IMG/VR virus record: IMGVR_UViG_3300035130_000073 | Coordinates: 1-39,106 of that record | Direction: 5' to 3' (one strand) | From: a virus | Length of the DNA stretch: 39,106 bases | Part shown: piece after piece, positions 25,606 to 32,409 of the stretch | Layout of the letters: each line of letters begins with the position of its first letter | Numbering within the stretch: the stretch's first letter is position 1 | Notes under the pieces: generated by a model | The model's database searches: none | The model's input: only the letters and a program-made list of their open reading frames with translations | Told to the model about the DNA's origin: nothing | Translations under genes and position numbers: made by a program

Positions 25606-25637
25606 AAAAAGCCTTTTTTAGGGGCTTTTTATTTTTT
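25606..25637 (+). terminator. Terminator after the translocase
   Basis: AAAAAGCC pairs with GGCTTTTT around a short T-rich loop and the T run continues for several bases. It closes the rightward accessory module. Confidence 0.85.
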
Positions 25638-25777
25638 GTAATTTAATGTATAATATTCAAGAATAGTAATGATAATAGAGTGCTAGTAATGATGAGAATT
25701 GATTTAACGTTATTCTAATCCTTAATTAAGATTTTCTTAAAGTGTTTTTTTTGTAAAAGTAGTGTTTGATTCAAAAC
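25638..25777. other. Intergenic AT-rich gap between converging modules
   Basis: This gap holds no ORF with a ribosome site. A TGTATAAT box (25649) and repeated AGTAATGAT/TAGTAATGATGA sequence are present. I see no further interpretable structure. Confidence 0.4.
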
Positions 25778-25802
25778 TTAACCCCTCTAAGTGAGGGGTT
25801 AA
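25778..25802 (-). terminator. Terminator of the left accessory operon
   Basis: TTAACCCCTC and GAGGGGTTAA form a perfect 10-bp stem around TAAGT. Read on the minus strand it follows the stop of the 73-aa gene and is succeeded by GTTTTG, a weak T run. Its arms match those of the palindrome at 37371-37392. Confidence 0.65.
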
Positions 25803-25806
25803 ACTG

Positions 25807-26028
25807 TTAGATAAATATTTCTATTAATTTTGTTCCGTTCCCGTTATCAGTTATTTTATAAAAACTAAAATTTATAAAAGTGTATTCTTTTCCTTTTGAT
25901 GGTATATTTATAATTATTTCATTTCCAACTATTGAAATAATAGCTTCGTCTGAATAGTCAATTGTTTCAACTGAAACATTCCTATATGTGATTCTAACCA
26001 TAAATCCTTGAAATTGTTTACTTAACAT
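25807..26028 (-). CDS. Hypothetical 73-aa protein
   Basis: A small beta-rich protein (MVRITYRNVSVETIDYSD, then ISIVGNEIIINIPSKG) preceded by AAGGAGGAAATAAAA. It is the last gene of the three-gene leftward operon driven by the promoter at 26837-26865. I recognise no family. Small, non-essential genes of this kind often act against the host or other phages. Confidence 0.6.
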   Translation of the reverse strand: MLSKQFQGFMVRITYRNVSVETIDYSDEAIISIVGNEIIINIPSKGKEYTFINFSFYKITDNGNGTKLIEIFI

Positions 26029-26041
26029 TTTTATTTCCTCC

Positions 26042-26476
26042 TTAAAATGGTAGTGGTGATATAATACTACTGTAAAATCGTTCTACCTCTTCAAGATTAC
26101 TAAAATATGTATATACGTCTACGCCTTTTTTATTTACTGTTAATGCATATTTACTGCAATTGTTATTTATTTCAATTAAATTTTTATTATAGTATTCACT
26201 AAAAATATTATTTTTATAATAATAATCTTTTGATTTAAAAGCTTTTTGCAACTCTTCAAAAGTTTTCATTTTATGTATTTGCCATTCCATTAAATTAAAT
26301 TCTGATAAAGAATCAATATAATAAAGTGATGTTTTCCAGTAATCACGATTTAGGGGGTTAAATCCTAAATCGTTTAAAGTTCTGTTATAATATACTTTTT
26401 CTATTAATCCGTCTTCATCTTCTAAATACATTCCGGGCTTTATTTCAAGCCCGTTTTTATCGTAATATTTTTTCAT
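26042..26476 (-). CDS. Hypothetical 144-aa protein
   Basis: Opens with YYDKNGLEIKPGMYLEDEDG, a pattern like small SH3-like barrels at the start of some phage proteins, followed by a helical, Tyr/Asn-rich middle. Ribosome site GGGAGGTATAAG. Middle gene of the leftward accessory operon. I recognise no family. Confidence 0.6.
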   Translation of the reverse strand: MKKYYDKNGLEIKPGMYLEDEDGLIEKVYYNRTLNDLGFNPLNRDYWKTSLYYIDSLSEFNLMEWQIHKMKTFEELQKAFKSKDYYYKNNIFSEYYNKNLIEINNNCSKYALTVNKKGVDVYTYFSNLEEVERFYSSIISPLPF

Positions 26477-26477
26477 C

Positions 26478-26795
26478 TTATACCTCCCATTTGTACGACT
26501 GTAATACTTTGATCAATTCATCTTCTAGATTCATACCTTGAACCATATCATTATATAAATCTTCGTATTTTCTTATTATATTTTCTTTTGTTGTATCTTC
26601 ATTCGCTGTTATATAGGCAAATCTCCAATTATTGTTTTGTATTTTTTCAATTGCCGCTTTTTTTAATTCTTGGTTATTGCTTTGTTTACAAGCTTTTTTT
26701 AAATCTTTTATATCCTCATTTTGTTTTTTACATGTTGTTTCTAAAATCCTAAAGTTTTTTAACATTGTTTTTTTATTCATTCTCATATTTAACAT
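26478..26795 (-). CDS. Hypothetical 105-aa helical protein
   Basis: A charged helical protein (LKKACKQSNNQELKKAAIEK, then WRFAYITANEDTTKENIIRK), first gene of the operon controlled by the GGATA-N3-TATCC promoter. The ATG follows GGGGGAAATTAAT. The transcript would start about 35 bases upstream. No family recognised. Confidence 0.6.
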   Translation of the reverse strand: MLNMRMNKKTMLKNFRILETTCKKQNEDIKDLKKACKQSNNQELKKAAIEKIQNNNWRFAYITANEDTTKENIIRKYEDLYNDMVQGMNLEDELIKVLQSYKWEV

Positions 26796-26836
26796 ATTAA
26801 TTTCCCCCTTGATTTGTTGTCGTTGACTATGATTAC

Positions 26837-26865
26837 ATTATATCGGATATTTTATCCGTTGTCAA
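26837..26865 (-). promoter_or_regulatory. Promoter with GGATAAAATATCC operator (leftward)
   Basis: On the minus strand TTGACA and TATAAT are separated by 17 bases containing GGATAAAATATCC (26845-26857 on the plus strand as its complement). Three bases lie between the palindrome and the -10 box, as in the other operator promoters. Drives 26795 to 25807. Confidence 0.85.
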
Positions 26866-26976
26866 TACTTTTTTTATATTTTTTATTTTGTGATATAATT
26901 AAAACATTATTCTATTAAGTTATTTTGTAAGATTTGTTTTTAATGTTTTTGATATTATAATATACTCATTTTTATT

Positions 26977-27008
26977 TAAAAAAAGACCGGATTAAATCGC
27001 CGGTCTTT
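26977..27008 (-). terminator. Terminator after the lipoprotein gene
   Basis: On the minus strand AAAGACCGG and CCGGTCTTT pair around nine bases and run into a T tract. It closes the AbrB-to-lipoprotein operon. Confidence 0.85.
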
Positions 27009-27016
27009 GCTCTATC

Positions 27017-27466
27017 TCACTTTATAAAAGTTACATTGTTAACATCTACATTGATTCCTAGTCCTTTGATTTCTCCTTTAACTGTTACCTTATCGCCTTT
27101 TTTCAATTCTGCTACAAAATTTTTGTGGCTGTCTTCAAGCAATAAGCTTACTTGAGGAAAAGATATTTCATCGTCAGCTATTGTAACCGTTAACATTCCG
27201 AGGACTTCTGAAATTGAAATCACTTTTCCGGTTATTTGAGCGTATTTGCCCTTATATTTGATATCGGCCTTGACTTCGTTTTCTTCGTAAGCTTTACATA
27301 ACTCTTTGCTAGTTACTTCTAGGTCAATTTTTTTCTTTTCTTGTGTTGGTAAAGCGGTTTTTGATATTTGTTTTTTCTTTGTTTCAGTTGGTACAGTCGG
27401 TTCACAACTTCCAAATATTAATCCTAACAACCCGATTGTTATAAAAAAAATAATTGCTTTTTTCAT
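27017..27466 (-). CDS. Lipoprotein with tRNA_anti-like OB fold
   Basis: 149 residues. A basic start and hydrophobic segment end in a lipobox-like LIFGSC (Cys 21), so it is probably a lipoprotein on the outer face of the membrane. A Lys/Thr linker leads to an OB-fold domain (about 50-149): DIKYKGKYAQITGKVISIS and KGDKVTVKGEIKGLG are typical of the tRNA_anti-like family. Phage lipoproteins made during lysogeny can block DNA entry of related phages (for example Ltp of TP-J34), so superinfection exclusion is a reasonable guess. Ribosome site AAGGAGG. Confidence 0.75.
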   Translation of the reverse strand: MKKAIIFFITIGLLGLIFGSCEPTVPTETKKKQISKTALPTQEKKKIDLEVTSKELCKAYEENEVKADIKYKGKYAQITGKVISISEVLGMLTVTIADDEISFPQVSLLLEDSHKNFVAELKKGDKVTVKGEIKGLGINVDVNNVTFIK

Positions 27467-27479
27467 TTTAAAATCCTCC

Positions 27480-27794
27480 TTAAGATTTTCTATATGTGCA
27501 TATTCCTAATATTTCGCACGATTTTTCGCATACATCACATGGTAAACTTGGTTCCATACATTCAATTATTAATGGTTTAAACTTCACATGTGGGATGCTT
27601 TTTGTTGCATTTTTTATTATACAATATCCGTAATTATAATTTACCTCTATCAAAGTAAACTTAGTTTCTAAAAATTCAATTTCCTTTTGAAAGTCAGCTA
27701 ATTGCTTCCCCTTTAAACCTTTGTCATTATCCTTATAATCGTCGTTATATAGTTTTATTATATCTCTGTAATCAACAAACAAGTATTTATCCAT
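27480..27794 (-). CDS. Hypothetical 104-aa protein with C-terminal cysteine cluster
   Basis: Mixed alpha/beta protein whose end has CDVCEKSCEILGIC, spaced like a small metal-binding knuckle, plus an earlier Cys in IIECMEP. Located between the membrane ORF and the lipoprotein in the AbrB operon, with AGGAGGTTCTAGA before its ATG. I recognise no family. Confidence 0.6.
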   Translation of the reverse strand: MDKYLFVDYRDIIKLYNDDYKDNDKGLKGKQLADFQKEIEFLETKFTLIEVNYNYGYCIIKNATKSIPHVKFKPLIIECMEPSLPCDVCEKSCEILGICTYRKS

Positions 27795-27810
27795 TCTAGA
27801 ACCTCCTATT

Positions 27811-27939
27811 TTAAAATGGCTTGTAAAATGCCATTACACCTAAGATTATTGTAATTATTATCATTACAACAAGAAATTCAATTGCACGTATAAAAGCCTT
27901 GTCAAGTTCTGTCTTCTTCTTCTTCTTCTGAAACTTCAA
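27811..27939 (-). CDS. Putative 42-aa membrane protein overlapping the AbrB-like gene
   Basis: A 42-codon frame from a TTG at 27939 encodes a basic head with five consecutive lysines, then one membrane span (AIEFLVVMIIITIILGVMAF). It overlaps the AbrB-like gene by 38 bases in another frame: the GAA repeat gives Glu residues there and AAG gives Lys here. AAAGGA lies some 12 bases upstream. The good membrane topology (positive inside) favours a real gene, but the start is uncertain. Confidence 0.45.
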   Translation of the reverse strand: MKFQKKKKKTELDKAFIRAIEFLVVMIIITIILGVMAFYKPF

Positions 27940-28096
27940 TTGGAAAATCAATCCTTTCTATTATTATTTTAAAATCTTCTTCGCTTATCCTTAGATAATC
28001 GCCGGGCTTTACTTGAAGCCTTGTAATATATGGGATTGGTAAGTTTACTAAAATGCTTTTAGTGCCTTTTTTAAAATGTGCTTTTCGTATATACAT
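27902..28096 (-). CDS. AbrB/MazE-like DNA-binding protein
   Basis: 64 residues. The first 48 show the swapped-hairpin AbrB pattern: KGTKSILVNLPIPYITRLQV, then KPGDYLRISEEDFKIII. The C-terminus is very acidic (a run of Glu). Such proteins bind DNA as dimers, as transition-state regulators or antitoxins; no toxin gene is evident beside it. AAAGGAGGTAATT precedes the ATG. Three 9-bp tandem repeats lie in its promoter and could be its own operator. Confidence 0.72.
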   Translation of the reverse strand: MYIRKAHFKKGTKSILVNLPIPYITRLQVKPGDYLRISEEDFKIIIERIDFPIEVSEEEEEDRT

Positions 28097-28118
28097 AATT
28101 ACCTCCTTTGTATTTTTG

Positions 28119-28167
28119 GTATGCTTAGTATGCTTAATATGCTATATGTTATTGAAAAGTTTGTAAA
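28119..28167 (-). promoter_or_regulatory. Promoter and tandem 9-bp repeats before the AbrB-like gene
   Basis: GTATGCTTA occurs at 28119 and 28128, with the variant ATATGCTA at 28137, at exactly 9-bp period. On the minus strand TTTACA (28167-28162), a 17-base spacer and TAGCAT (28144-28139) form a candidate promoter whose -10 box lies in the last repeat. Repeats over the start region suggest an operator, probably for the downstream AbrB-like protein. Confidence 0.5.
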
Positions 28168-28202
28168 GGTGAAAAAGGATGCTTTTAAATTGGTTAAAAT
28201 AA

Positions 28203-28225
28203 AATAGCTGAAGTTTTCAGCTATT
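28203..28225 (-). terminator. Terminator after the zinc-finger primase-like gene
   Basis: AATAGCTGAA and TTCAGCTATT pair around three bases; on the minus strand the stem is followed by TTATTTTA. It ends the long leftward replication transcript. Confidence 0.65.
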
Positions 28226-28288
28226 AAATAAATAATGATTTTAATTTTTAGAACGTGTGATATTTAAATATTAACCATAGTATTAACA

Positions 28289-28906
28289 TTATATCAAATG
28301 TTCTATTTGATACAAAGCATTTAATAAAGATTCGTTTTTTATAAAATTATTATATTCCATTTCAAAATCATCAATAAATGGGCCGTCAAACATTTTTTTA
28401 TAATTTTCTGGATTATATTCTATAAATATATTGGTCCATTTCTCTAGAAATCCAAGTAACCAAACATTAAATGGCGTTTTTTTGTCAAGTTCTTCAACTC
28501 TTTTTCTTAGCTTCTTTTCAATATCAACTAACTTATTAAAATAATTGTTATAGCCTACCTCTTTTGATTCCGTGATAATTTCTTGTAATTGCTTGTTTAT
28601 TTGTATTTTAATGAGTTCTTTATGGGTTACTTTTTCTCTCTCTAGTCCAGATATTTTTAAAACTTTGTTTACTGCATCTTTTCTGGATAAGTTTTCACTT
28701 TCAATAAACCAATCAACTATTGACCCACCTTTACAACATTTACTTTGACTTTGGTAACAGTTGTCGTGTGTTGTGATTGTAAAGTGGTCATTATGTCCAC
28801 AAATAGGGCAAGGATTTATAAAAGTCCATTTACCTGTTTTTTTTCTACTTCCCGGAATAATATCTATTAATTTTATTTTTTGTTTTGCTAAGTCTAAGTT
28901 ATCCAT
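28289..28906 (-). CDS. CHC2 zinc-finger protein, primase N-terminal domain only
   Basis: 205 residues. The first 70 have the DnaG zinc-binding pattern: IDIIPGSRKKTGKWTFINPC, CPICGHNDHF (Cys 33 and 36), then Cys 50 and KCCKGGSIVDWF (Cys 57/58). After an SRKDAVNKVLKISG helix the rest is coiled and helical with no Toprim or AEP catalytic motif. Full primases are 350 residues or more, so this is either a primase subunit or a zinc-finger adaptor acting with another enzyme. It has its own operator-containing promoter and a 110-base leader. Confidence 0.78.
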   Translation of the reverse strand: MDNLDLAKQKIKLIDIIPGSRKKTGKWTFINPCPICGHNDHFTITTHDNCYQSQSKCCKGGSIVDWFIESENLSRKDAVNKVLKISGLEREKVTHKELIKIQINKQLQEIITESKEVGYNNYFNKLVDIEKKLRKRVEELDKKTPFNVWLLGFLEKWTNIFIEYNPENYKKMFDGPFIDDFEMEYNNFIKNESLLNALYQIEHLI

Positions 28907-28946
28907 TTTTTTGCCTCCTAGATTTTAAATTTAAGGCCATATTTAA

Positions 28947-28992
28947 CGTTTTAAAGTTCTAACTTGTCTAAATAAGTCCAAGTGTTAAAACG
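28947..28992 (-). promoter_or_regulatory. Nested hairpin in the leader of the zinc-finger gene
   Basis: CGTTTTAA (28947-28954) pairs with TTAAAACG (28985-28992), and inside it ACTTG pairs with CAAGT. The element lies between the promoter at 29020-29048 and the ribosome site of the 28906 gene, so the mRNA leader is folded. It may regulate translation or stability; no known riboswitch class fits. Confidence 0.45.
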
Positions 28993-29019
28993 CTCAAATT
29001 TGCTTATTTGATATGTATA

Positions 29020-29048
29020 ATTATATAGGATATACTATCCGTTTTCAA
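29020..29048 (-). promoter_or_regulatory. Promoter with GGATAGTATATCC operator (leftward)
   Basis: On the minus strand TTGAAA, 17 bases and TATAAT; the spacer holds GGATAGTATATCC (29028-29040). The position of the palindrome in the spacer is the same as in the three other operator promoters, with only the centre changed. It overlaps the end of the VRR-NUC gene and gives the zinc-finger gene its own control. Confidence 0.82.
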
Positions 29049-29343
29049 GTATCTTTTTTACATCATTCATATTATATGCAATACCGGCGTTAAACCCGGC
29101 GTTTTGCATTTGTTTGATAAAGTTTAGCTGTGCTTTAGTTGGCTTGTTGCGTCCTGTCTTTAATTCTATAAAATATGTTTTCCCTTCTTTCAAAGCAATA
29201 AGATCACTAAAGCCGTTTGGAAGTCCTGTTTTAAAATATCTTTTATCTTGTGTTTGAATTTTTCCGACATTGGTCCTAAATGTAATGTAACCTAATTTAG
29301 ATAATTCTAACCTGACTTGGTTTTGTAATTCATGCTCGGTCAA
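29035..29343 (-). CDS. VRR-NUC domain nuclease
   Basis: 102 residues, the size of stand-alone phage VRR-NUC enzymes of the PD-(D/E)XK fold. Motifs: an N-terminal helix EHELQNQVRLELSKLGY, the catalytic GLPNGFSDLIAL (Asp) and TYFIELKTGRNKPTKAQ (E-x-K), then QNAGFNAGIAY. Such nucleases act on branched or structured DNA with replication helicases. The start is TTG at 29343, overlapping the helicase stop, with AAGGAGGT inside the end of the helicase gene. Confidence 0.9.
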   Translation of the reverse strand: MTEHELQNQVRLELSKLGYITFRTNVGKIQTQDKRYFKTGLPNGFSDLIALKEGKTYFIELKTGRNKPTKAQLNFIKQMQNAGFNAGIAYNMNDVKKILENG

Positions 29344-30797
29344 TTTGCATACCTCCTTAAAATATTGTATTGATTAGGTATATCAACATTTAAAGCTTTA
29401 GCCTTATGAATGCACCACATAAATTTAAAATTATGCATTTTTTGAATAGCTATTAAATCATCAAAAGCAATGTTCATTTTATATCCGTATTTGTCTAGCT
29501 GATAATTAATCCAATTTGGTTTATACCCTTTACATAACTGAAACTTTAACAGTGTCTTAGCGTCCTTTATTTCCTTGGCATAATCATGCGGTTTTGTTGC
29601 TAAGATATTTTCACTTTTGATCTCTTCTAGAATTATGTCTTTTATTTCCATTGGTTTACTGTCTCTTACCATAGTTAAAAATTCATTTCCGCAATAGGGG
29701 CAAACTTTTGCCCCAGTTGGAACGACAGCAAAACATAATTTACATTCTTTGATTGTGCTTACCTCTTTAGTCTTTTTGCTTTCTAAACTCCATTCTCTAT
29801 TATCATCTGGCAACCCGTGGATATAGCAGTTGCCAACTTGGTCTATGATAATTGCCTCTTTATTTTCTTTATATCTCATACAACGCATTGATTGTTGTAT
29901 GTACAATGATAGGCTTTTAGTTGGTCTTAACAATATTACACATTCACAATCCGGAACGTCAAACCCTTCTCCAAATAAATCAACATTACACAATACTTTT
30001 ATTTTGTTTTTCCTAAACGAATTTATAACTTTTTCGCGTGTTTTCTTGCTTGTTGTTGCGTCAAGATGGGCCGAAACTATTCCCGCTTGGGAAAATTCAA
30101 AGCTTAATTCCTTTGATGCCTTGATAGAGCTACAATAGACGATAGTTTTTTTGTCATTGGCCAACTTTGTCCAATTCTTGAGCGTTTTACCATATACTAT
30201 CTTTTGTTCTGTGAGTTCGTTTACTTCATCTTTCTTGAAATCTCCATTTCTTATGTGTAATTTACTTGTATCAATTATACGATTACTGTATAATCGAAAA
30301 GAAGAAAGAAATTGGTTAGAAATTAACCATTTTACGGAAGGCCCTTTTACAAGTTTTTTATACACTATTCCCAGTCCTCCTTGGTTCAGGCGGATTGGGG
30401 TAGCTGTAAACCCCAACAATATTGACGCGTCAAAATGTTCGTATATTTTTGTGTAGCTATTAGCTAAGCAATGGTGGTTTTCATCTGTTATTATGATATC
30501 GGGTTTTGGTTCATTGGTTAACCTCCTAGAAACTGTTTGAACCATTCCAATATTACAATAATTAAAATCAACACCACAGGTAATAAATGTTTGTTCGATT
30601 TGCTGTAAGAGTTCTTTTCTATGTACAAGAAAAAGAACTCTATTTTTTTTCTTTGTTGCTTGTGCCGCTATGTAACCCTGTATTATACTTTTCCCGCTTC
30701 CACAAGGACTTACTACACATATGGCCTTAAATTTTTGCTTTAAGGCCATTTTAATATGTTTTATCAGCTCTGCTTGGTAATTATATAATTTAATCAT
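29340..30797 (-). CDS. SF2 DEAD/DEAH-box helicase with C-terminal zinc ribbon
   Basis: 485 residues. Motif Q/I region YQAELIKHIKMALKQ, Walker A SPCGSGKS near 31-37, motif II IITDENHHC near 97-104, motif III FTATPIRL, and C-lobe motifs including FGEGFDVPDCECVILLRPT and IQQSMRCMRY (arginine finger). CKLCFAVVPTGAKVCPYCGN near 350-370 forms a zinc ribbon. This is the common phage helicase that pairs with VRR-NUC, directly downstream, and probably unwinds DNA during replication or recombination. Strong AAGGAGG before the ATG. Confidence 0.92.
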   Translation of the reverse strand: MIKLYNYQAELIKHIKMALKQKFKAICVVSPCGSGKSIIQGYIAAQATKKKNRVLFLVHRKELLQQIEQTFITCGVDFNYCNIGMVQTVSRRLTNEPKPDIIITDENHHCLANSYTKIYEHFDASILLGFTATPIRLNQGGLGIVYKKLVKGPSVKWLISNQFLSSFRLYSNRIIDTSKLHIRNGDFKKDEVNELTEQKIVYGKTLKNWTKLANDKKTIVYCSSIKASKELSFEFSQAGIVSAHLDATTSKKTREKVINSFRKNKIKVLCNVDLFGEGFDVPDCECVILLRPTKSLSLYIQQSMRCMRYKENKEAIIIDQVGNCYIHGLPDDNREWSLESKKTKEVSTIKECKLCFAVVPTGAKVCPYCGNEFLTMVRDSKPMEIKDIILEEIKSENILATKPHDYAKEIKDAKTLLKFQLCKGYKPNWINYQLDKYGYKMNIAFDDLIAIQKMHNFKFMWCIHKAKALNVDIPNQYNILRRYAN

Positions 30798-30810
30798 TGG
30801 TTATTCCTCC

Positions 30811-31050
30811 TTAAAAAAAGTTTCCTTCTCTGGCTTTCATTTTTATTGCTTCAAATGCTCTAGCATTAATACTTGTTTGTTCATCAATATGCTTTGTTAA
30901 CATGGAAATACATTCTATTAAATCAATTCTAACCTCACCAACTATGTTATTTATATCTCTTCTATCTAGTCGGCCACTATCGTCGTCCGTTATTTCTTTT
31001 AAATCATTAATGCAACTACTTAATATTTTGTTTATTTCTTCAATACTCAT
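30811..31050 (-). CDS. Hypothetical 79-aa helical protein
   Basis: Charged helical protein (EEINKILSSCINDLKEITDD, later DLIECISMLTKHIDEQ). An ATG at 31056 is closer to the AGGAGG than normal; the second ATG at 31050 (MSIEEI) has correct spacing. In the replication operon ahead of the helicase. No family recognised. Confidence 0.6.
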   Translation of the reverse strand: MSIEEINKILSSCINDLKEITDDDSGRLDRRDINNIVGEVRIDLIECISMLTKHIDEQTSINARAFEAIKMKAREGNFF

Positions 31051-31061
31051 TGTCATTCCTC

Positions 31062-31325
31062 CTATAATTCGTCAAAGTTAATCATGGTTTTACCATTTTC
31101 AATCATTCTTGAAATATGTTCTATACAGCCAATACATGAATTTTTTGTGTCAAGTTTTCTTGCTAAAGCGTCAACCGTTCCAAATTTATTTTTATATGGT
31201 GATATATAAATTTTAACCAAATTTTTTTGTGTCATATCTCTATAGTCAATTATTTCCTCATACATAACATTTGTTACTTTTGCAACTGTAATATTGTTAT
31301 CATCATCTTTAAATTTAATATACAT
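31062..31325 (-). CDS. Hypothetical 87-aa protein
   Basis: An alpha/beta protein starting YIKFKDDDNNITVAKVTNV and ending with a helix holding CIGCIEHISRMIENGK. TAAAGGAGGAATAAC precedes the ATG. Part of the leftward replication operon. No family recognised. Confidence 0.6.
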   Translation of the reverse strand: MYIKFKDDDNNITVAKVTNVMYEEIIDYRDMTQKNLVKIYISPYKNKFGTVDALARKLDTKNSCIGCIEHISRMIENGKTMINFDEL

Positions 31326-31342
31326 TGTTATTCCTCCTTTAT

Positions 31343-31699
31343 TTATTTAGTATTTTTATTCCATGCAACAAAATTTTCTATTTGTCCTATTAATTCTTTT
31401 GTTTTACCATTGAAACAAATACATCTATCATCAATGGTTAAATAGGCAATCCCTTTTTTATTTGATATTTCATGATAAGGAATACTATAATAACTACAAT
31501 AATTTTCAATACATCTTATTCCGTCTAAATCATTACATCTAGATGAATAAATTACTATATGATATCCCATATTAATTAATCTATCCAAAGTTTCTCTTAT
31601 ACCTTCTACTGGTTCATCTATAGCAACATTTATTCCTTGCCATCCAGATGTATAACTATGTATTACTCCGTCAAAATCAAATAATAATCGTTTCTTCAT
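31343..31699 (-). CDS. Small HAD-type phosphatase
   Basis: 118 residues with the HAD motifs in order: DFDGVIHSY (nucleophile Asp in DFDG) at 8-16, YSSR near 50 (motif II Ser), and a conserved Lys plus IDDRCICF near 90-97 (motif III/IV). The pattern of 'W.G.......P..G....' between is typical of small phage HAD proteins related to the phosphatase half of polynucleotide kinase. Substrates could be nucleotides or DNA/RNA 3' phosphates. The start overlaps the stop of the next upstream gene by one base. Confidence 0.8.
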   Translation of the reverse strand: MKKRLLFDFDGVIHSYTSGWQGINVAIDEPVEGIRETLDRLINMGYHIVIYSSRCNDLDGIRCIENYCSYYSIPYHEISNKKGIAYLTIDDRCICFNGKTKELIGQIENFVAWNKNTK

Positions 31700-31851
31700 T
31701 ATTCTTTATCCTCCTGTTTTTGAATTTTATTATCATTATCAAATTCTTTAAAATTGCCCCAAAATCCATGTGGGTCTAATAAATCCATATCATTTTTATG
31801 TGGATGTTTTTGTTTATTTTCTGATAATTTATCTGTTTTCTTTTTGTTCAT
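31699..31851 (-). CDS. Hypothetical 50-aa polar protein
   Basis: A 50-codon ORF with AAAGGATAAGC before its ATG and a stop that overlaps the HAD start by one base, showing tight operon packing. Very polar and charged, with a central MDLLDPHGFWGNFKEF motif. The strong ribosome site of the HAD gene lies within its last codons. No family recognised. Confidence 0.6.
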   Translation of the reverse strand: MNKKKTDKLSENKQKHPHKNDMDLLDPHGFWGNFKEFDNDNKIQKQEDKE

Positions 31852-31931
31852 ATGCTTATCCTTTCTTGGAAGAGGGTTTTTGTGTTTTTAACCCTGTTTT
31901 GGATCCTTTTATTTATTTATCATTCTTCTTT

Positions 31932-32390
31932 TTAGTTTTGTTTATTTTGACCACGTTCCCAATCATAAGCTATGCAAAAATTTTTTTCACTATAAAGCAA
32001 TAATATGCTTTTATCTTTACTTTCATATTTATAAATATGATAATTATTTTTTTTACTTTCTATTGTTTTTGTTTCTATTAGTTTTAAATCATCTTTGAAA
32101 GTAGTATTAATATAGCTTATAGTTTCTTCTATAGGTTTTTCTCTAAAATTAATTAAATTTTCATCCATTAAAAGTGAGTATCTTTCAGCATTATAATATT
32201 TTTTTGTTGAAGTCGGTTTAACTGTTTTTACTTCTTTTGTTTTTGTTGGAGTAGGTTTTTTAGTGGGTTCTTTTACTAATATTGTTTTAGAATTATTAGC
32301 AGAAAAAATGACATATTCATTCGATATTAATATAGTAAAATACATAAGAACTATTACAATTCCTATTCCAATTATCTTTTTATTACTCAT
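31932..32390 (-). CDS. Membrane-anchored or secreted protein, 152 aa
   Basis: From the ATG at 32390, spaced after AAAGGAGAATAAACAG (the frame extends to 32447 without a site). A membrane span (KIIGIGIVIVLMYFTILI) is followed by a Lys/Pro/Thr linker (KEPTKKPTPTKTKEVK) and a small C-terminal domain of about 85 residues. It probably stays attached with its domain outside the cell. Role unknown; it is odd to find it inside a replication operon. Confidence 0.65.
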   Translation of the reverse strand: MSNKKIIGIGIVIVLMYFTILISNEYVIFSANNSKTILVKEPTKKPTPTKTKEVKTVKPTSTKKYYNAERYSLLMDENLINFREKPIEETISYINTTFKDDLKLIETKTIESKKNNYHIYKYESKDKSILLLYSEKNFCIAYDWERGQNKQN

Positions 32391-32409
32391 CTGTTTATTC
32401 TCCTTTATT

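Noticed and set aside
27902-28096. AbrB-like protein as the antitoxin of a toxin-antitoxin pair
   Set aside because: Neither neighbour resembles a MazF, VapC or RelE toxin.
29830-30456. Rightward ORFs of about 100 aa inside the helicase gene
   Set aside because: They lie opposite a clear helicase with conserved motifs and lack ribosome sites.
31865-31910. GGGTT/AACCC inverted repeat between two leftward genes
   Set aside because: The stem is short and is not followed by a T run, so I could not support it as a terminator.
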